Below, one piece after another: positions 1-7,249 of a stretch of 7,249 nt of DNA. Position numbers and translations under genes: made by a program. How positions within the stretch are numbered: position 1 is the stretch's first letter; each line of letters begins with the position of its first letter. The notes under the pieces are model-generated. The model saw nothing but the letters and a program-made list of their open reading frames with translations. It ran no database searches and was not told where the DNA came from. The stretch is from Bacteroidota bacterium (GTDB lineage Bacteria > Bacteroidota > Rhodothermia > Rhodothermales > UBA10348), in NCBI GenBank assembly GCA_004356265.1, contig SMXK01000170.1, positions 1 to 7,249 on the forward strand. The letters run 5' to 3'.

Positions 1-681
1 AAAGACGTCGGCATAGGGCGGTATTCAGATGGTCAGATTGCCAGAGCGCTACGTTACGGTGTGAGACACGATGGAAAAGCACTCCTCGACTTCATGCCGT
101 ATTACGATCTAAGTGTCGAGGACATGACCGCCCTGATTTCGTTCTTGCGGAGTCAGGAACCCGTGAACAAGCCGGTTCCAGAGAGCGAATGGAATTTCTT
201 GGGCAAGGCACTCATCGCCTTCGAACTCATCAAGCCCATGGGCGACGGCGACGTACCGGCAACGATCCCACGGGATTCGACCGCTGAATACGGTAAATAC
301 ATCGCAAGAAGTGTTGCGAATTGTGTGGGCTGCCATACCAACCGAGATATGATGACCGGAGGGTTTACGTCTCCTGACTTCTCTGGTCAGTTTGTTATGG
401 ACGTTGAAGACGCAAACGGCGACGCAAAGTATATCGTGTCCCCAAACTTGACTCCGGACCCTGCAACTGGAAGAATTACCGATTGGACCCAGAGCCAATT
501 TATCAGTCGATTCCGAGCTGGCGATATTATCGCGGGGAGCCCGATGCCTTGGCCAGCTTTTGGTCGGATGTCCGATATGGAACTAGCTGCACTGTATAAA
601 TATCTGTCGCAACTCGAACCCGTTGTCGCAGAAATTGAAATTCCGGTCGGCCTGATCGATGAACCTCCCTCCAGTGATTAA
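1..681 (+). CDS. Two-domain c-type cytochrome, 5' end cut by the window edge
   Basis: The reading frame is open to the first base and ends with TAA at 679-681, giving 226 visible residues; the GTG at 61 is internal, not the start. Electron-carrying periplasmic cytochrome c. The visible part begins in the tail of a first cytochrome domain (YSDGQIARALRYGV, then a likely axial Met in FMP at residue 32), whose CXXCH must lie upstream of the window. A second domain follows with a haem-attachment motif CVGCH at residues 108-112, the family signature SPNLTPDPATG and a likely axial Met in SPMP at residue 182. The arrangement resembles the di- or multi-haem cytochrome subunits that accompany dehydrogenases or act in terminal respiration, but the partner cannot be told because the upstream gene is missing. 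The next gene, on the same strand 124 bases downstream, is functionally unrelated. Cytochrome identity is secure; the exact role is unknown. Confidence 0.93.
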   Translation, partial: KDVGIGRYSDGQIARALRYGVRHDGKALLDFMPYYDLSVEDMTALISFLRSQEPVNKPVPESEWNFLGKALIAFELIKPMGDGDVPATIPRDSTAEYGKYIARSVANCVGCHTNRDMMTGGFTSPDFSGQFVMDVEDANGDAKYIVSPNLTPDPATGRITDWTQSQFISRFRAGDIIAGSPMPWPAFGRMSDMELAALYKYLSQLEPVVAEIEIPVGLIDEPPSSD

Positions 682-747
682 CTGAGGCAAGAATTCACGG
701 TTGCTGTCTGACATCTGGTGTACAGAGTTCAATACCTTGGATTATCT

Positions 748-766
748 GGCGGTCTAATAGATCGCC
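748..766 (+). other. Short inverted repeat (hairpin) between cytochrome and peptidase genes
   Basis: An 8-base-pair stem (748-755 with 759-766, one G-T wobble) closes on a 3-base AAT loop, 66 bases after the cytochrome stop and 39 bases before the peptidase start. No T tract follows, so it is not a standard intrinsic terminator. It could be a weak terminator, an RNA processing or stabilising element in the peptidase leader, or chance. Confidence 0.35.
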
Positions 767-805
767 GTGTAATCTCGTTCTTCCGACACTTTCACACCAC
801 GTATT

Positions 806-2845
806 ATGTCGTTTCGTATTCCGTTGGTTAGCCTGATGTTTGCCACTCTTGTAATTACTCTTTGGCAGCCACGTAATACGGTAGCACAGGAAAGTGATTT
901 GAAACCGTCCTATCTCCGCCCTTCTGTGGATACTGATTTTAGATCCATCCGAAGAAGTGTACCGTTGACTGATGCGATTCGTCGAGCGATGGATCAAGGA
1001 ACGAGAGATTTCACCGGGCAGCCTGGTGAAAATTACTGGCAGCTCCAGACCGACTATACGATTGAAGTCAGCTTGGACCCGTCAACGCAAACGTTGTCAG
1101 GAGCTGAATCAATTGTCGTCCACAACAACAGTGACGACGAGTTGGCGCAAATCGTACTGAAACTGGATCACAATATATTCAGAGGACTGGTTCCTCGTGG
1201 ATCGTCCGTACCGGCTGAAAATACAGAGGGAATGGTTGTCACCAGCTTGAAGGTAAATGGCGAAACTGTCGATGTGAATGGCAGAAGGCAAACGCGCCGT
1301 CGGGGTGCTGCCGCTCCAGCACGTCGACTGTCGGTTTCAGGACTGGATCAAACAGTAGCCGTCATAAGTCTCGCGGAACCCATTCCGCCAAAAAGCACGT
1401 TTACCGTCGACATCGAATGGAACACAAAACTTCCCGGCGGACCAAACGGTAGAGGACATCGCATGACACAGCGCTGGGATACCACACTCTTCCAGCCAAC
1501 GCAATGGTTTCCCCGAATAGCCAAATACGATGATCTTCGCGGATGGGAAACCAACTTATACCTGGGCCCTGCGGAATTCTACAATAACTTTGGTCGGTTT
1601 GACGTGAAAATCGATGTGCCGGGCGGATGGATCGTAAGCGGAACGGGAGTTCTGCAAAACCCCGCCGAGGTCCTCACGCAGAATGCCATCAACAACCTCG
1701 CCAGGGTTCTGGATTCAAACGACACCATAACAATCGTAGGAGCAGATGAAATGGGTCCGGGCGCTTCTACAGCCGACCACGAAAGTTTACAGTGGCATTT
1801 CGTCGCAGAAGAAGTAAATGATTTTGTGTGGGCCACATCGAATAACTTCGTCTGGGAAGCGAGTCGGGCGACGATTCCAGGCACCGGTCCTATTCCCATC
1901 CACATGGTCTATTTGCCTGAACGCGCCCATCTCTTTGAGAACGCGATCGAACATACCCGGCACGCGCTTGAATTTTATTCGGAATTGTGGGCACCGTACC
2001 CGTTTCCTCAACTGACGTTGCAAGACGGACCAAGTGCGGGGATGGAATATCCGATGGTTATTAACTCCAATCAGGGGGCGGCTGACCATGAAGTAGCTCA
2101 TCAGTGGTGGCCTATGATGTTGGGTACCAACGAGACTCGGTACGGATGGATGGATGAAGGGTTTAATACTTATATGAATATCCTGTCCCGGGCTCACCGG
2201 GATGGCGTGGATGCCGACTTGAATGGTCGCGGGCAGCGATATGGCTCAATGGCGGGTAACGAAGACGAACCCACCATGATGTGGGCATCTAACTACGGCG
2301 GAAATTTATATGGGTACCAGACCTATTCGAAAGCCCCATTAATGCTCTCGATGTTAGGCGGTATCGTGGGAGATGCTGCCGTGCAGCGAGCCATGAGTGA
2401 CTACACCAAGGCCTGGGCGTTCAAACACCCGTCTCCGTGGGACTTTGCTTTCTTCATGACGAATGCACTGGAAACAGACCTCGGGTGGTTTTGGTATTAT
2501 TGGCTGTGGACCACCGAATCCGTTGACGGTTCTATTCAAGATGTCACTGTACTGGCTGATCGAACGATCGTACGCGTACGGCAGGATGGTCAAATGCCGT
2601 CTCCAATTGTGCTCAGAGTAACGTTCGAGGAAGCTGGTCCTCTGAATCCTTCGATGCTTAATGCCTCGATGGTGGATGACAATTCAGCGGATGTCGTGTG
2701 GCCGGTTGACGTTTGGTTCGGTGGTGACAAATCTTTCGACGCCGAGCTCACATTCGGTGACCGGAAGATTGTGAGTATCACCTTGGACCCGTACGGTCGC
2801 TTCCCCGACGGGAATACGGCAGATAACGTATGGACTCGCGAGTAG
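806..2845 (+). CDS. Secreted M1 family zinc metallopeptidase (aminopeptidase-like)
   Basis: Exported zinc peptidase of the M1 (gluzincin) family, expected to remove N-terminal residues from peptides in the periplasm or outside the cell. The 679-residue product starts with a signal peptide (R4, hydrophobic stretch 5-20, likely cleavage after TVA at about residue 27), which supports the ATG at 806 although no clear Shine-Dalgarno sequence precedes it. An N-terminal beta domain (about 75-300) is followed by the catalytic domain. The exopeptidase-type motif is GMEYP at 412-416, the zinc site is HEVAH at 428-432, and the third zinc ligand is E451 in DEGFNTY, exactly 18 residues after the HEXXH. 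Y507 in TYSKAPLML is the likely catalytic tyrosine. All key residues are present, so the enzyme should be active. The large C-terminal helical domain of ERAP/PepN-type members is absent; the protein ends in a shorter domain. An Arg-rich insertion lies at 160-174. Stop is TAG at 2843-2845. Substrate preference is unknown. Confidence 0.95.
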   Translation: MSFRIPLVSLMFATLVITLWQPRNTVAQESDLKPSYLRPSVDTDFRSIRRSVPLTDAIRRAMDQGTRDFTGQPGENYWQLQTDYTIEVSLDPSTQTLSGAESIVVHNNSDDELAQIVLKLDHNIFRGLVPRGSSVPAENTEGMVVTSLKVNGETVDVNGRRQTRRRGAAAPARRLSVSGLDQTVAVISLAEPIPPKSTFTVDIEWNTKLPGGPNGRGHRMTQRWDTTLFQPTQWFPRIAKYDDLRGWETNLYLGPAEFYNNFGRFDVKIDVPGGWIVSGTGVLQNPAEVLTQNAINNLARVLDSNDTITIVGADEMGPGASTADHESLQWHFVAEEVNDFVWATSNNFVWEASRATIPGTGPIPIHMVYLPERAHLFENAIEHTRHALEFYSELWAPYPFPQLTLQDGPSAGMEYPMVINSNQGAADHEVAHQWWPMMLGTNETRYGWMDEGFNTYMNILSRAHRDGVDADLNGRGQRYGSMAGNEDEPTMMWASNYGGNLYGYQTYSKAPLMLSMLGGIVGDAAVQRAMSDYTKAWAFKHPSPWDFAFFMTNALETDLGWFWYYWLWTTESVDGSIQDVTVLADRTIVRVRQDGQMPSPIVLRVTFEEAGPLNPSMLNASMVDDNSADVVWPVDVWFGGDKSFDAELTFGDRKIVSITLDPYGRFPDGNTADNVWTRE

Positions 2846-2947
2846 GATTCGAATTTTCGCATCTCCGGATTTACAGGCGTTACAGAGTTTCAAATAACGA
2901 GTGATCGCATATCGCGGAAATCGGATTCCAAACCGCTCCGCTTCTCC

Positions 2948-4894
2948 TTAATGGAGTGACCCGGAGTCCCGGTCAGTTCGGAACGGTGATGCAGGAAGGC
3001 CTTCCGCGTTGTACAGGTTTGCGCGATCGGGATTGTCCGCCCATGCGTATCGGACAGATGATGGCTCACGTACCCGCGCGCTTGAAACTACCACTGTGGT
3101 TCCGACAATTCGAGCGGAGGCCCAAAAGTATTTGCCGTCAGCACCAGCGACGGCAAAGCCTCCGAGTTCTGGCTCGTCGATCGCAAGTCCGCCACCTACG
3201 TGTTCGAACTGTATCACAATCTTATCTCCATCAATCCGGTGTGAGGCATATGTGGGCCCGGAGAATACCAGATCCTCCTCACCATACGCGAAATGCCTGG
3301 CCGCGAGAGCAAGACGCAGGCCCACGTCCTGCTTGTTTCGTGGGTGAATATCGTTGGCTTCTCCAATGTCAATGATGACTGCCTGCCCTACATTTGACAA
3401 GCTCAATGCATCGGCCTGTGATTCGCGCAGCACCGCCCAGTCGCTCTCGGATGGGGTGTCAATTACGGCCCTGAAGTTTGCCAGCTGGACGAATAAAAAT
3501 GGCGCATCCGAGTGCCTCCATTCGGTGCGCCAACCGGTTATCATGGACTTGAAGAGCTCTGAATACTCCGCTGCTTGCTCATGAGATGCATTGGACTCAC
3601 CCTGATACCATATATACCCGGTCACAGGGTAGTTTATTAATGGTCGGATCATCTTGTTGTAAAGAACTGTCGGTAGCGTATTCGCGAGTTGCGGTTCATC
3701 AATGTCGGCACGTCCAAATCTGAATCTCCATTCTCCTTCAAGCCCTACGCGCTCCGACGAAGTTTCCAACCAGACGTCATCTGCAGCACCTCGAATTCCG
3801 CCGAGCCCGCCTGAATCAATGACGCGAACGGCAATAATGTTGGGGCCTTCATGCAGCGTTCCTGGTGGTATCGAGTACGCTCTAATGGAGTTATAGAGAT
3901 TTGTGCGACCAACTTCTACTGAATTCACCCACGTGATATCTTCATCATCTACCCTTCCCAAGCCAAGGGTACCACTTCCATCTCCAACCTGATCCGCACT
4001 CAGTTCTATCAACAGGCGATACCACGCGACTCCATCGACACCCCCATAACCTTCGTTTTCCCACGGGCTCGGGACGTTTACAGTGTCCCAACCTTGTGTG
4101 TCAAGATCCTGCACCGCCCAGTGGGCAACACCAGCTTCTAAACCCATGTCCCGGCCTGGCAAGTTTGCCAGCTTTATCCGAACGGCCTCATACGCGGAAT
4201 CGGCCTCGGCCATATAGGAATCAATGGCCGCCAAAGCAGGTTCAGCCCCAAACGAATTCGGTGGCGTCCACGGCTCGACGCGGGTCCCACCCCATGTCGA
4301 ATTAATAATCCCTACAGGCACGTCAACATGTTCCGCGATTTCTTTCGCAAAGTAATATGCGACTGCAGAAAAACGACCCACGTGCGCGGAATCCGCAAGA
4401 TTCCACTCCCCACCAGCCAGCTCGAACTCCTCAGATCGAGCTAAAGATAACGGTACTTTAAACTCCCGGATCAGGGGGTAGTCCGCGGATGCTATTTCGT
4501 TTGCGGCATCGTTAGAATTAGCGACCACCCATGCCATATTTGATTGCCCGGACGCGACCCACACATCCCCAAACCAGATATCAGATACCTGAATCACGTC
4601 GGTGCCGGTCGAGATTGATAAAGAAAATGGGCCGCCTGCCTGCCTCGGTTCCAGCTCTACTCTCCATGTTCCGTCTTTGCCCGCCTTGGCCTCGCGAAGC
4701 TCCTCGCCTATCGAAACGCTCACGTTTGAACCGGGCGGAGCATACCCCCAGACAGGAATCGTCGCATTCCTCTGTGCAATCATACCGTCGGAAAATAACC
4801 TGGAAACGCGAAACGTAGTATCGACGGGAGCTGTTTCGGGAGTAAAGCATCCAATCATTACCCCAGCTAGAATGAACAACACATATTTTTTCAT
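2948..4894 (-). CDS. Lipoprotein sialate O-acetylesterase-like SGNH hydrolase
   Basis: Predicted carbohydrate O-acetylesterase (SASA family) that releases acetate from acetylated sugars; sialic acids or xylan-type glycans (compare CAZy CE20) are both possible substrates. The 648-residue product begins with a lipoprotein signal ending GVMIGC, with lipidated Cys16; Met at the -3 position of the lipobox is slightly unusual, and Phe at +2 fits an outer-membrane location. A beta domain (about 25-105) precedes the catalytic core: GQSNMAW with nucleophile S118, STWGGT at 199-204, GYIWYQGESN at 426-435, and DIHP with D515 and H517 completing the catalytic site. A jelly-roll domain of GH2 N-terminal type (about 255-400) is inserted between the catalytic blocks, as in many bacterial relatives. 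The ATG at 4894 is supported by the signal and by AAAGG eight bases upstream. It is the last gene of the symporter operon, 38 bases after the large subunit, and converges on the peptidase gene. Family is clear, substrate is not. Confidence 0.92.
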   Translation of the reverse strand: MKKYVLFILAGVMIGCFTPETAPVDTTFRVSRLFSDGMIAQRNATIPVWGYAPPGSNVSVSIGEELREAKAGKDGTWRVELEPRQAGGPFSLSISTGTDVIQVSDIWFGDVWVASGQSNMAWVVANSNDAANEIASADYPLIREFKVPLSLARSEEFELAGGEWNLADSAHVGRFSAVAYYFAKEIAEHVDVPVGIINSTWGGTRVEPWTPPNSFGAEPALAAIDSYMAEADSAYEAVRIKLANLPGRDMGLEAGVAHWAVQDLDTQGWDTVNVPSPWENEGYGGVDGVAWYRLLIELSADQVGDGSGTLGLGRVDDEDITWVNSVEVGRTNLYNSIRAYSIPPGTLHEGPNIIAVRVIDSGGLGGIRGAADDVWLETSSERVGLEGEWRFRFGRADIDEPQLANTLPTVLYNKMIRPLINYPVTGYIWYQGESNASHEQAAEYSELFKSMITGWRTEWRHSDAPFLFVQLANFRAVIDTPSESDWAVLRESQADALSLSNVGQAVIIDIGEANDIHPRNKQDVGLRLALAARHFAYGEEDLVFSGPTYASHRIDGDKIVIQFEHVGGGLAIDEPELGGFAVAGADGKYFWASARIVGTTVVVSSARVREPSSVRYAWADNPDRANLYNAEGLPASPFRTDRDSGSLH

Positions 4895-4902
4895 ATCGAC
4901 GG

Positions 4903-4907
4903 CCTTT
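4903..4907 (-). promoter_or_regulatory. Ribosome binding site of the esterase gene
   Basis: On the minus strand AAAGG lies eight bases before the ATG at 4894, inside the 38-base gap after the symporter stop. It fixes the start that carries the lipoprotein signal and suggests independent re-initiation rather than strict translational coupling. Confidence 0.6.
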
Positions 4908-4932
4908 GTGTTACGATAAACGGTCTCGTGAT

Positions 4933-6726
4933 TCAGACTTCTTCCGGCTCACGAATGGACATAATCAATTTTTGAACGGACTCGTCGGGTTCTGGAAAGA
5001 ATGGCGTCAGGCCCAGTGTAACAGCAAAATTCAGTATCATCCCGACCACGCCAATTCCCTGCGGGCCTATTCCGAACACCCAATTTGGCCAGCCACCGTA
5101 AATACTTCCCAGGATATAGGTGGCGGTAAAGCCAATTCCGGCAATCATTCCCGACACCGCAGGAATCGTCCCCACGCGCCGTGAAAATATTCCCAAAACT
5201 ATGGCCGGAAAAAAACTGGCGGCAGCTAGTCCGAATGCAAATGCGACAACCTGACTTACAAATCCAGGTGGATAGATCCCGAGTATACCCGCAACAATCA
5301 CGGCCAGACCAATTACGCCGCGGCCGACGAGTAATCGCTGAGCCTCAGTTGCCTGCGGGTTAATCATCCGGAAATACAGATCGTGCGCTACACTGGACGA
5401 AATTACAAGAAGAAGCCCGCTCGCAGTAGATAGCGCCGCAGCCAGTGCACCCGCGGCCACGAGTGCGATAATCCAATTCGCGAGCCCCGCCATTTCTGGC
5501 GTGGCAAGTACGATAATATCTCGATCAGGGCCGCTCAGCCCCGCCTGCCTGAGCACGACCCTCCCATCTTTTCCGGAAGGCTCACCCACGAGCCACAGAG
5601 CATGTTCACGCCGTATAGTCTCAACTTGCTCCGCACCAAGGCTTCCACTTCTGAATAGTTCATTTTCTGACTCACGATCTCCGCCCGTATACGTTAACCG
5701 TCCGTCTCCGTCATCCATCCACAATATCATTCCGGTCTGCTCCCAATTGTGAAACCAGCCTGGCAGCTCTGCTTCAGTTTTCCCACTCAGTCCGTCAAGC
5801 ATCGTATACCTGGCAAAAGCGCCGATGGCAGGAGCCGTCAAATACAAAAACGAAATAAACAAAAGCGCCCAGAAGGCACTCCACCTGGCTGCGGCCACAT
5901 TCTTTACTGTGTAGAATCGAACGATCACATGAGGAAGGCCTGCCGTCCCAGCCATTAGCGCCAGCGTTACACAAAACACATTCAATTTATTCCAGCTGCC
6001 CACAAAGGGCTCTGTGTACGACGCAAAACCCAGGTCGGCATGGATCTGGTTGAGCTTTTCTAAGAGCATCGTTCCCTGGCCAAGAAGTTCACTTCCCAGT
6101 CCTATTTGCGGAATCGGTGTCCCGGTAAGCTGAAGGCTGATGGCGATTGCAGGGGTTAAAAACGCCGTAATCAGAACCCAATATTGGGCAACCTGCGTCC
6201 ACGTAATGCCCTTCATGCCGCCAAGAGTGGCGTACACAAATACAATTGCCACACCGATATACACGCCCACGCTTACATCAACCTCTAGGAACCGGGAGAA
6301 TACGATTCCAACGCCTCGCATCTGACCGGCTACATAGGTGAAGCTGATAAACACGGCACAAACGACGGCCACGATCCGGGCTGTATCAGAACGATATCTG
6401 TAACCTATAAAGTCCGGAACCGTGTAGTGTCCGAATTTTCGCAGATAAGGCGCCAGCAGAAGTGCCAGCAGGACATATCCACCGGTCCAACCCATCAGAT
6501 ACATGCCGCCTGCATATCCGAGCGTGGAGATCAACCCAGCCATGGAAATGAACGACGCGGCACTCATCCAGTCGGCTGCCGTCGCCATTCCATTGGCCAT
6601 TGCCGGAATTCCCTGACCCGCGACATAGAATCCTTTCGTGTCCGAAACCCTGGACCGCCAGGCAATTCCGAGGTATAGAGCGAAAGACGCGCCTACGAAA
6701 ATAAATGTCCACGTCTGTACGCTCAT
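4933..6726 (-). CDS. Sodium:solute symporter large subunit, VC_2705/ActP-like
   Basis: Inner-membrane sodium-driven transporter of the SSS family, in the branch that works with a DUF4212 small subunit; relatives of the ActP/acetate branch carry acetate or other short monocarboxylates. The 597-residue product has about 12-13 hydrophobic segments, starting with residues 5-22. Family signs are the N-terminal block KGFYVAGQGIPAMANGMATA (31-50), YVAGQMRGVG (131-140), the SSS signature GTAGLPHVIVRFYTVKN (260-276), and LAAALSTASGLLLVIS (428-443), whose Ser/Thr residues probably help bind sodium. A hydrophilic loop at about 308-410, containing a DDGDGRL stretch, interrupts the membrane segments and is characteristic of this branch. 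ATG at 6726 overlaps the TGA of the small subunit as ATGA and is preceded by AGGAGA. The operon partner downstream is an acetylesterase, which fits acetate uptake, but this is inference. Stop is TGA at 4933-4935. Confidence 0.94.
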   Translation of the reverse strand: MSVQTWTFIFVGASFALYLGIAWRSRVSDTKGFYVAGQGIPAMANGMATAADWMSAASFISMAGLISTLGYAGGMYLMGWTGGYVLLALLLAPYLRKFGHYTVPDFIGYRYRSDTARIVAVVCAVFISFTYVAGQMRGVGIVFSRFLEVDVSVGVYIGVAIVFVYATLGGMKGITWTQVAQYWVLITAFLTPAIAISLQLTGTPIPQIGLGSELLGQGTMLLEKLNQIHADLGFASYTEPFVGSWNKLNVFCVTLALMAGTAGLPHVIVRFYTVKNVAAARWSAFWALLFISFLYLTAPAIGAFARYTMLDGLSGKTEAELPGWFHNWEQTGMILWMDDGDGRLTYTGGDRESENELFRSGSLGAEQVETIRREHALWLVGEPSGKDGRVVLRQAGLSGPDRDIIVLATPEMAGLANWIIALVAAGALAAALSTASGLLLVISSSVAHDLYFRMINPQATEAQRLLVGRGVIGLAVIVAGILGIYPPGFVSQVVAFAFGLAAASFFPAIVLGIFSRRVGTIPAVSGMIAGIGFTATYILGSIYGGWPNWVFGIGPQGIGVVGMILNFAVTLGLTPFFPEPDESVQKLIMSIREPEEV

Positions 6727-7025
6727 GAATCGGGCGTCTCCTGCGCTCGTATCGCATTCAATTCTTTGTGATACGCCGCATCCAGGCGATTAAGCAGAAA
6801 TGCGTAGATCAGAATCAAAACCACGAATACCGCGATGCTGCCTTGTTGAGCAAACCAGAATCCAACCGGGTACCCGCCCATGTAATAGGCGTTCAAAACG
6901 TCTGCGAAAAGAATACCCGCACCGAGGCCGACGGTAGCCCAGACCCCTAACAGAACAGCCATTATCCTGACGTTCTTTTTCCAGTATTTATCCAGCGCCT
7001 GTTGTTCGCCAGAACATTCAATCAT
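6723..7025 (-). CDS. DUF4212 symporter small subunit
   Basis: Small membrane protein paired with the sodium:solute symporter encoded next in the operon, presumably its accessory subunit; its biochemical role is not established. From the ATG at 7025 the product has 100 residues, the usual size for the family. The conserved opening ALDKYWKKNVRIM is at 10-22, the first membrane segment at about 22-42, then GGYPVGFWFAQQGSIAVFV leading into the second membrane segment (about 55-78), and a charged tail NRLDAAYHKELNAIRAQE. A longer in-frame version starting at TTG 7085 is possible but would overlap the end of the neighbouring degraded gene and add 20 residues with no family resemblance, so the ATG is preferred even though only a weak ribosome binding site is visible. 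The stop overlaps the large-subunit start (ATGA), indicating translational coupling. Confidence 0.92.
   Translation of the reverse strand: MIECSGEQQALDKYWKKNVRIMAVLLGVWATVGLGAGILFADVLNAYYMGGYPVGFWFAQQGSIAVFVVLILIYAFLLNRLDAAYHKELNAIRAQETPDS
6737..6742 (-). promoter_or_regulatory. Ribosome binding site of the symporter large subunit
   Basis: AGGAGA on the minus strand, ten bases before the ATG at 6726 and inside the 3' end of the small-subunit gene. Together with the ATGA overlap it supports the chosen start and coordinated synthesis of the two subunits. Confidence 0.65.
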
Positions 7026-7056
7026 CTTGACTCGGGATAAACTATTCGGAGGGATT

Positions 7057-7249
7057 TTACGCCCATTTTTTTCCGAGTTCTTCAAGGCCCGCTTTCATCA
7101 GATCCTCTGGCGTCATCGCAGGCTTAAATTCAAGTTCTGCGTCGAATGTCAGAAACCAGGGTTCGGCAATTTAGGGAATATCCGACACGTCCTTCAAGTC
7201 GTATACAGCGGTCCCCCCTCGGCCCCATGCTGATCGGTAAAAAGAATGT
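7057..7249 (-). pseudogene. Degraded 3' part of a small uncharacterised protein gene
   Basis: Reading the minus strand from the window edge, one frame gives ILFTDQHGAEGG, and the next frame continues TAVYDLKDVSDIP, a TAA stop (7171-7173), then IAEPWFLTFDAELEFKP and MTPEDLMKAGLEELGKKWA, ending with TAA at 7057-7059. Adding one G to the six-G run (C run 7213-7218 on the plus strand) restores AEGGTAVY in a single frame, so the gene seems to carry a one-base deletion plus a nonsense codon (probably formerly a Lys, Glu or Gln codon). From memory, the pattern of a GG turn, then DVKD, then P-AEPWFL and MTPEDL...GKKW matches a family of roughly 90-100-residue proteins of unknown function, sometimes mislabelled panthothenate synthetase; I cannot confirm this. 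The 5' end is outside the window. The gene ends 31 bases before the DUF4212 start. Sequencing or assembly error is the main alternative. Confidence 0.7.

Noticed and set aside
109..498. Antisense open frame of 129 residues within the cytochrome gene
   Set aside because: The composition is not protein-like and the frame is a shadow of the well-supported cytochrome coding strand.
1787..2197. Antisense open frame of 136 residues within the peptidase gene
   Set aside because: It mirrors the conserved catalytic region of the M1 peptidase and shows no recognisable domain or ribosome binding site.
2569..2580. Perfect 12-base palindrome CGTACGCGTACG
   Set aside because: It lies inside the peptidase coding region, encodes ordinary residues, and has no second copy or nearby site to suggest an operator.
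2846..2947. Bidirectional terminator between the convergent peptidase and esterase genes
   Set aside because: Only 4-base stems could be found by eye (for example around 2918-2932) and no strong hairpin with flanking A/T tracts, so no terminator is called.
2956..3375. Plus-strand open frames opposite the esterase gene
   Set aside because: They are rich in Arg, Pro and Ser, as expected of antisense shadows, and the minus strand encodes the clear SGNH hydrolase.
7054..7085. Possible promoter for the symporter operon (minus-strand TTGAAG and TAAAAT)
   Set aside because: The spacing is 20 bases, too long for a standard sigma-70 promoter, and both boxes lie in the end of the degraded upstream gene.

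Overview
The window looks like ordinary chromosomal DNA from a Gram-negative, heterotrophic, respiring bacterium. Supporting signs are a periplasmic-type multi-haem cytochrome c, an exported M1 metallopeptidase, a lipoprotein esterase and a sodium-driven symporter. The mix recalls environmental lineages such as Gemmatimonadota, Acidobacteriota or related groups, but there is no phylogenetic marker gene here, so this is a weak guess. No RNA gene, CRISPR array, insertion sequence or phage gene was recognised. All space between genes is short, at most 124 bases.

Layout. The plus strand carries the 3' end of a two-domain cytochrome c gene (1-681), a 124-base gap holding a small hairpin (748-766), and a complete secreted M1 aminopeptidase-like gene (806-2845). 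A 102-base gap then separates this from a convergent block on the minus strand. Read in its own direction, that block is: the decayed 3' end of a small gene of unknown function (7249-7057), a DUF4212 symporter small subunit (7025-6723), a sodium:solute symporter large subunit of the VC_2705 type (6726-4933), and a lipoprotein sialate-O-acetylesterase-like SGNH hydrolase (4894-2948).

The symporter subunits overlap by ATGA, and the esterase follows 38 bases later with its own ribosome binding site, so the three intact genes probably form one operon. A reasonable working model is that the surface or periplasmic esterase removes acetyl groups from glycans, and the two-subunit symporter, whose relatives carry acetate-like monocarboxylates, takes up the released acid. 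The substrate is not proven by the sequence.

The most notable small-scale observation is at the right edge. A short gene has a one-base deletion in a G run plus an in-frame TAA, yet keeps a clearly protein-like C-terminus across both lesions. It is either a recent pseudogene or an assembly error. Nothing in the window amounts to a convincing new biological system.
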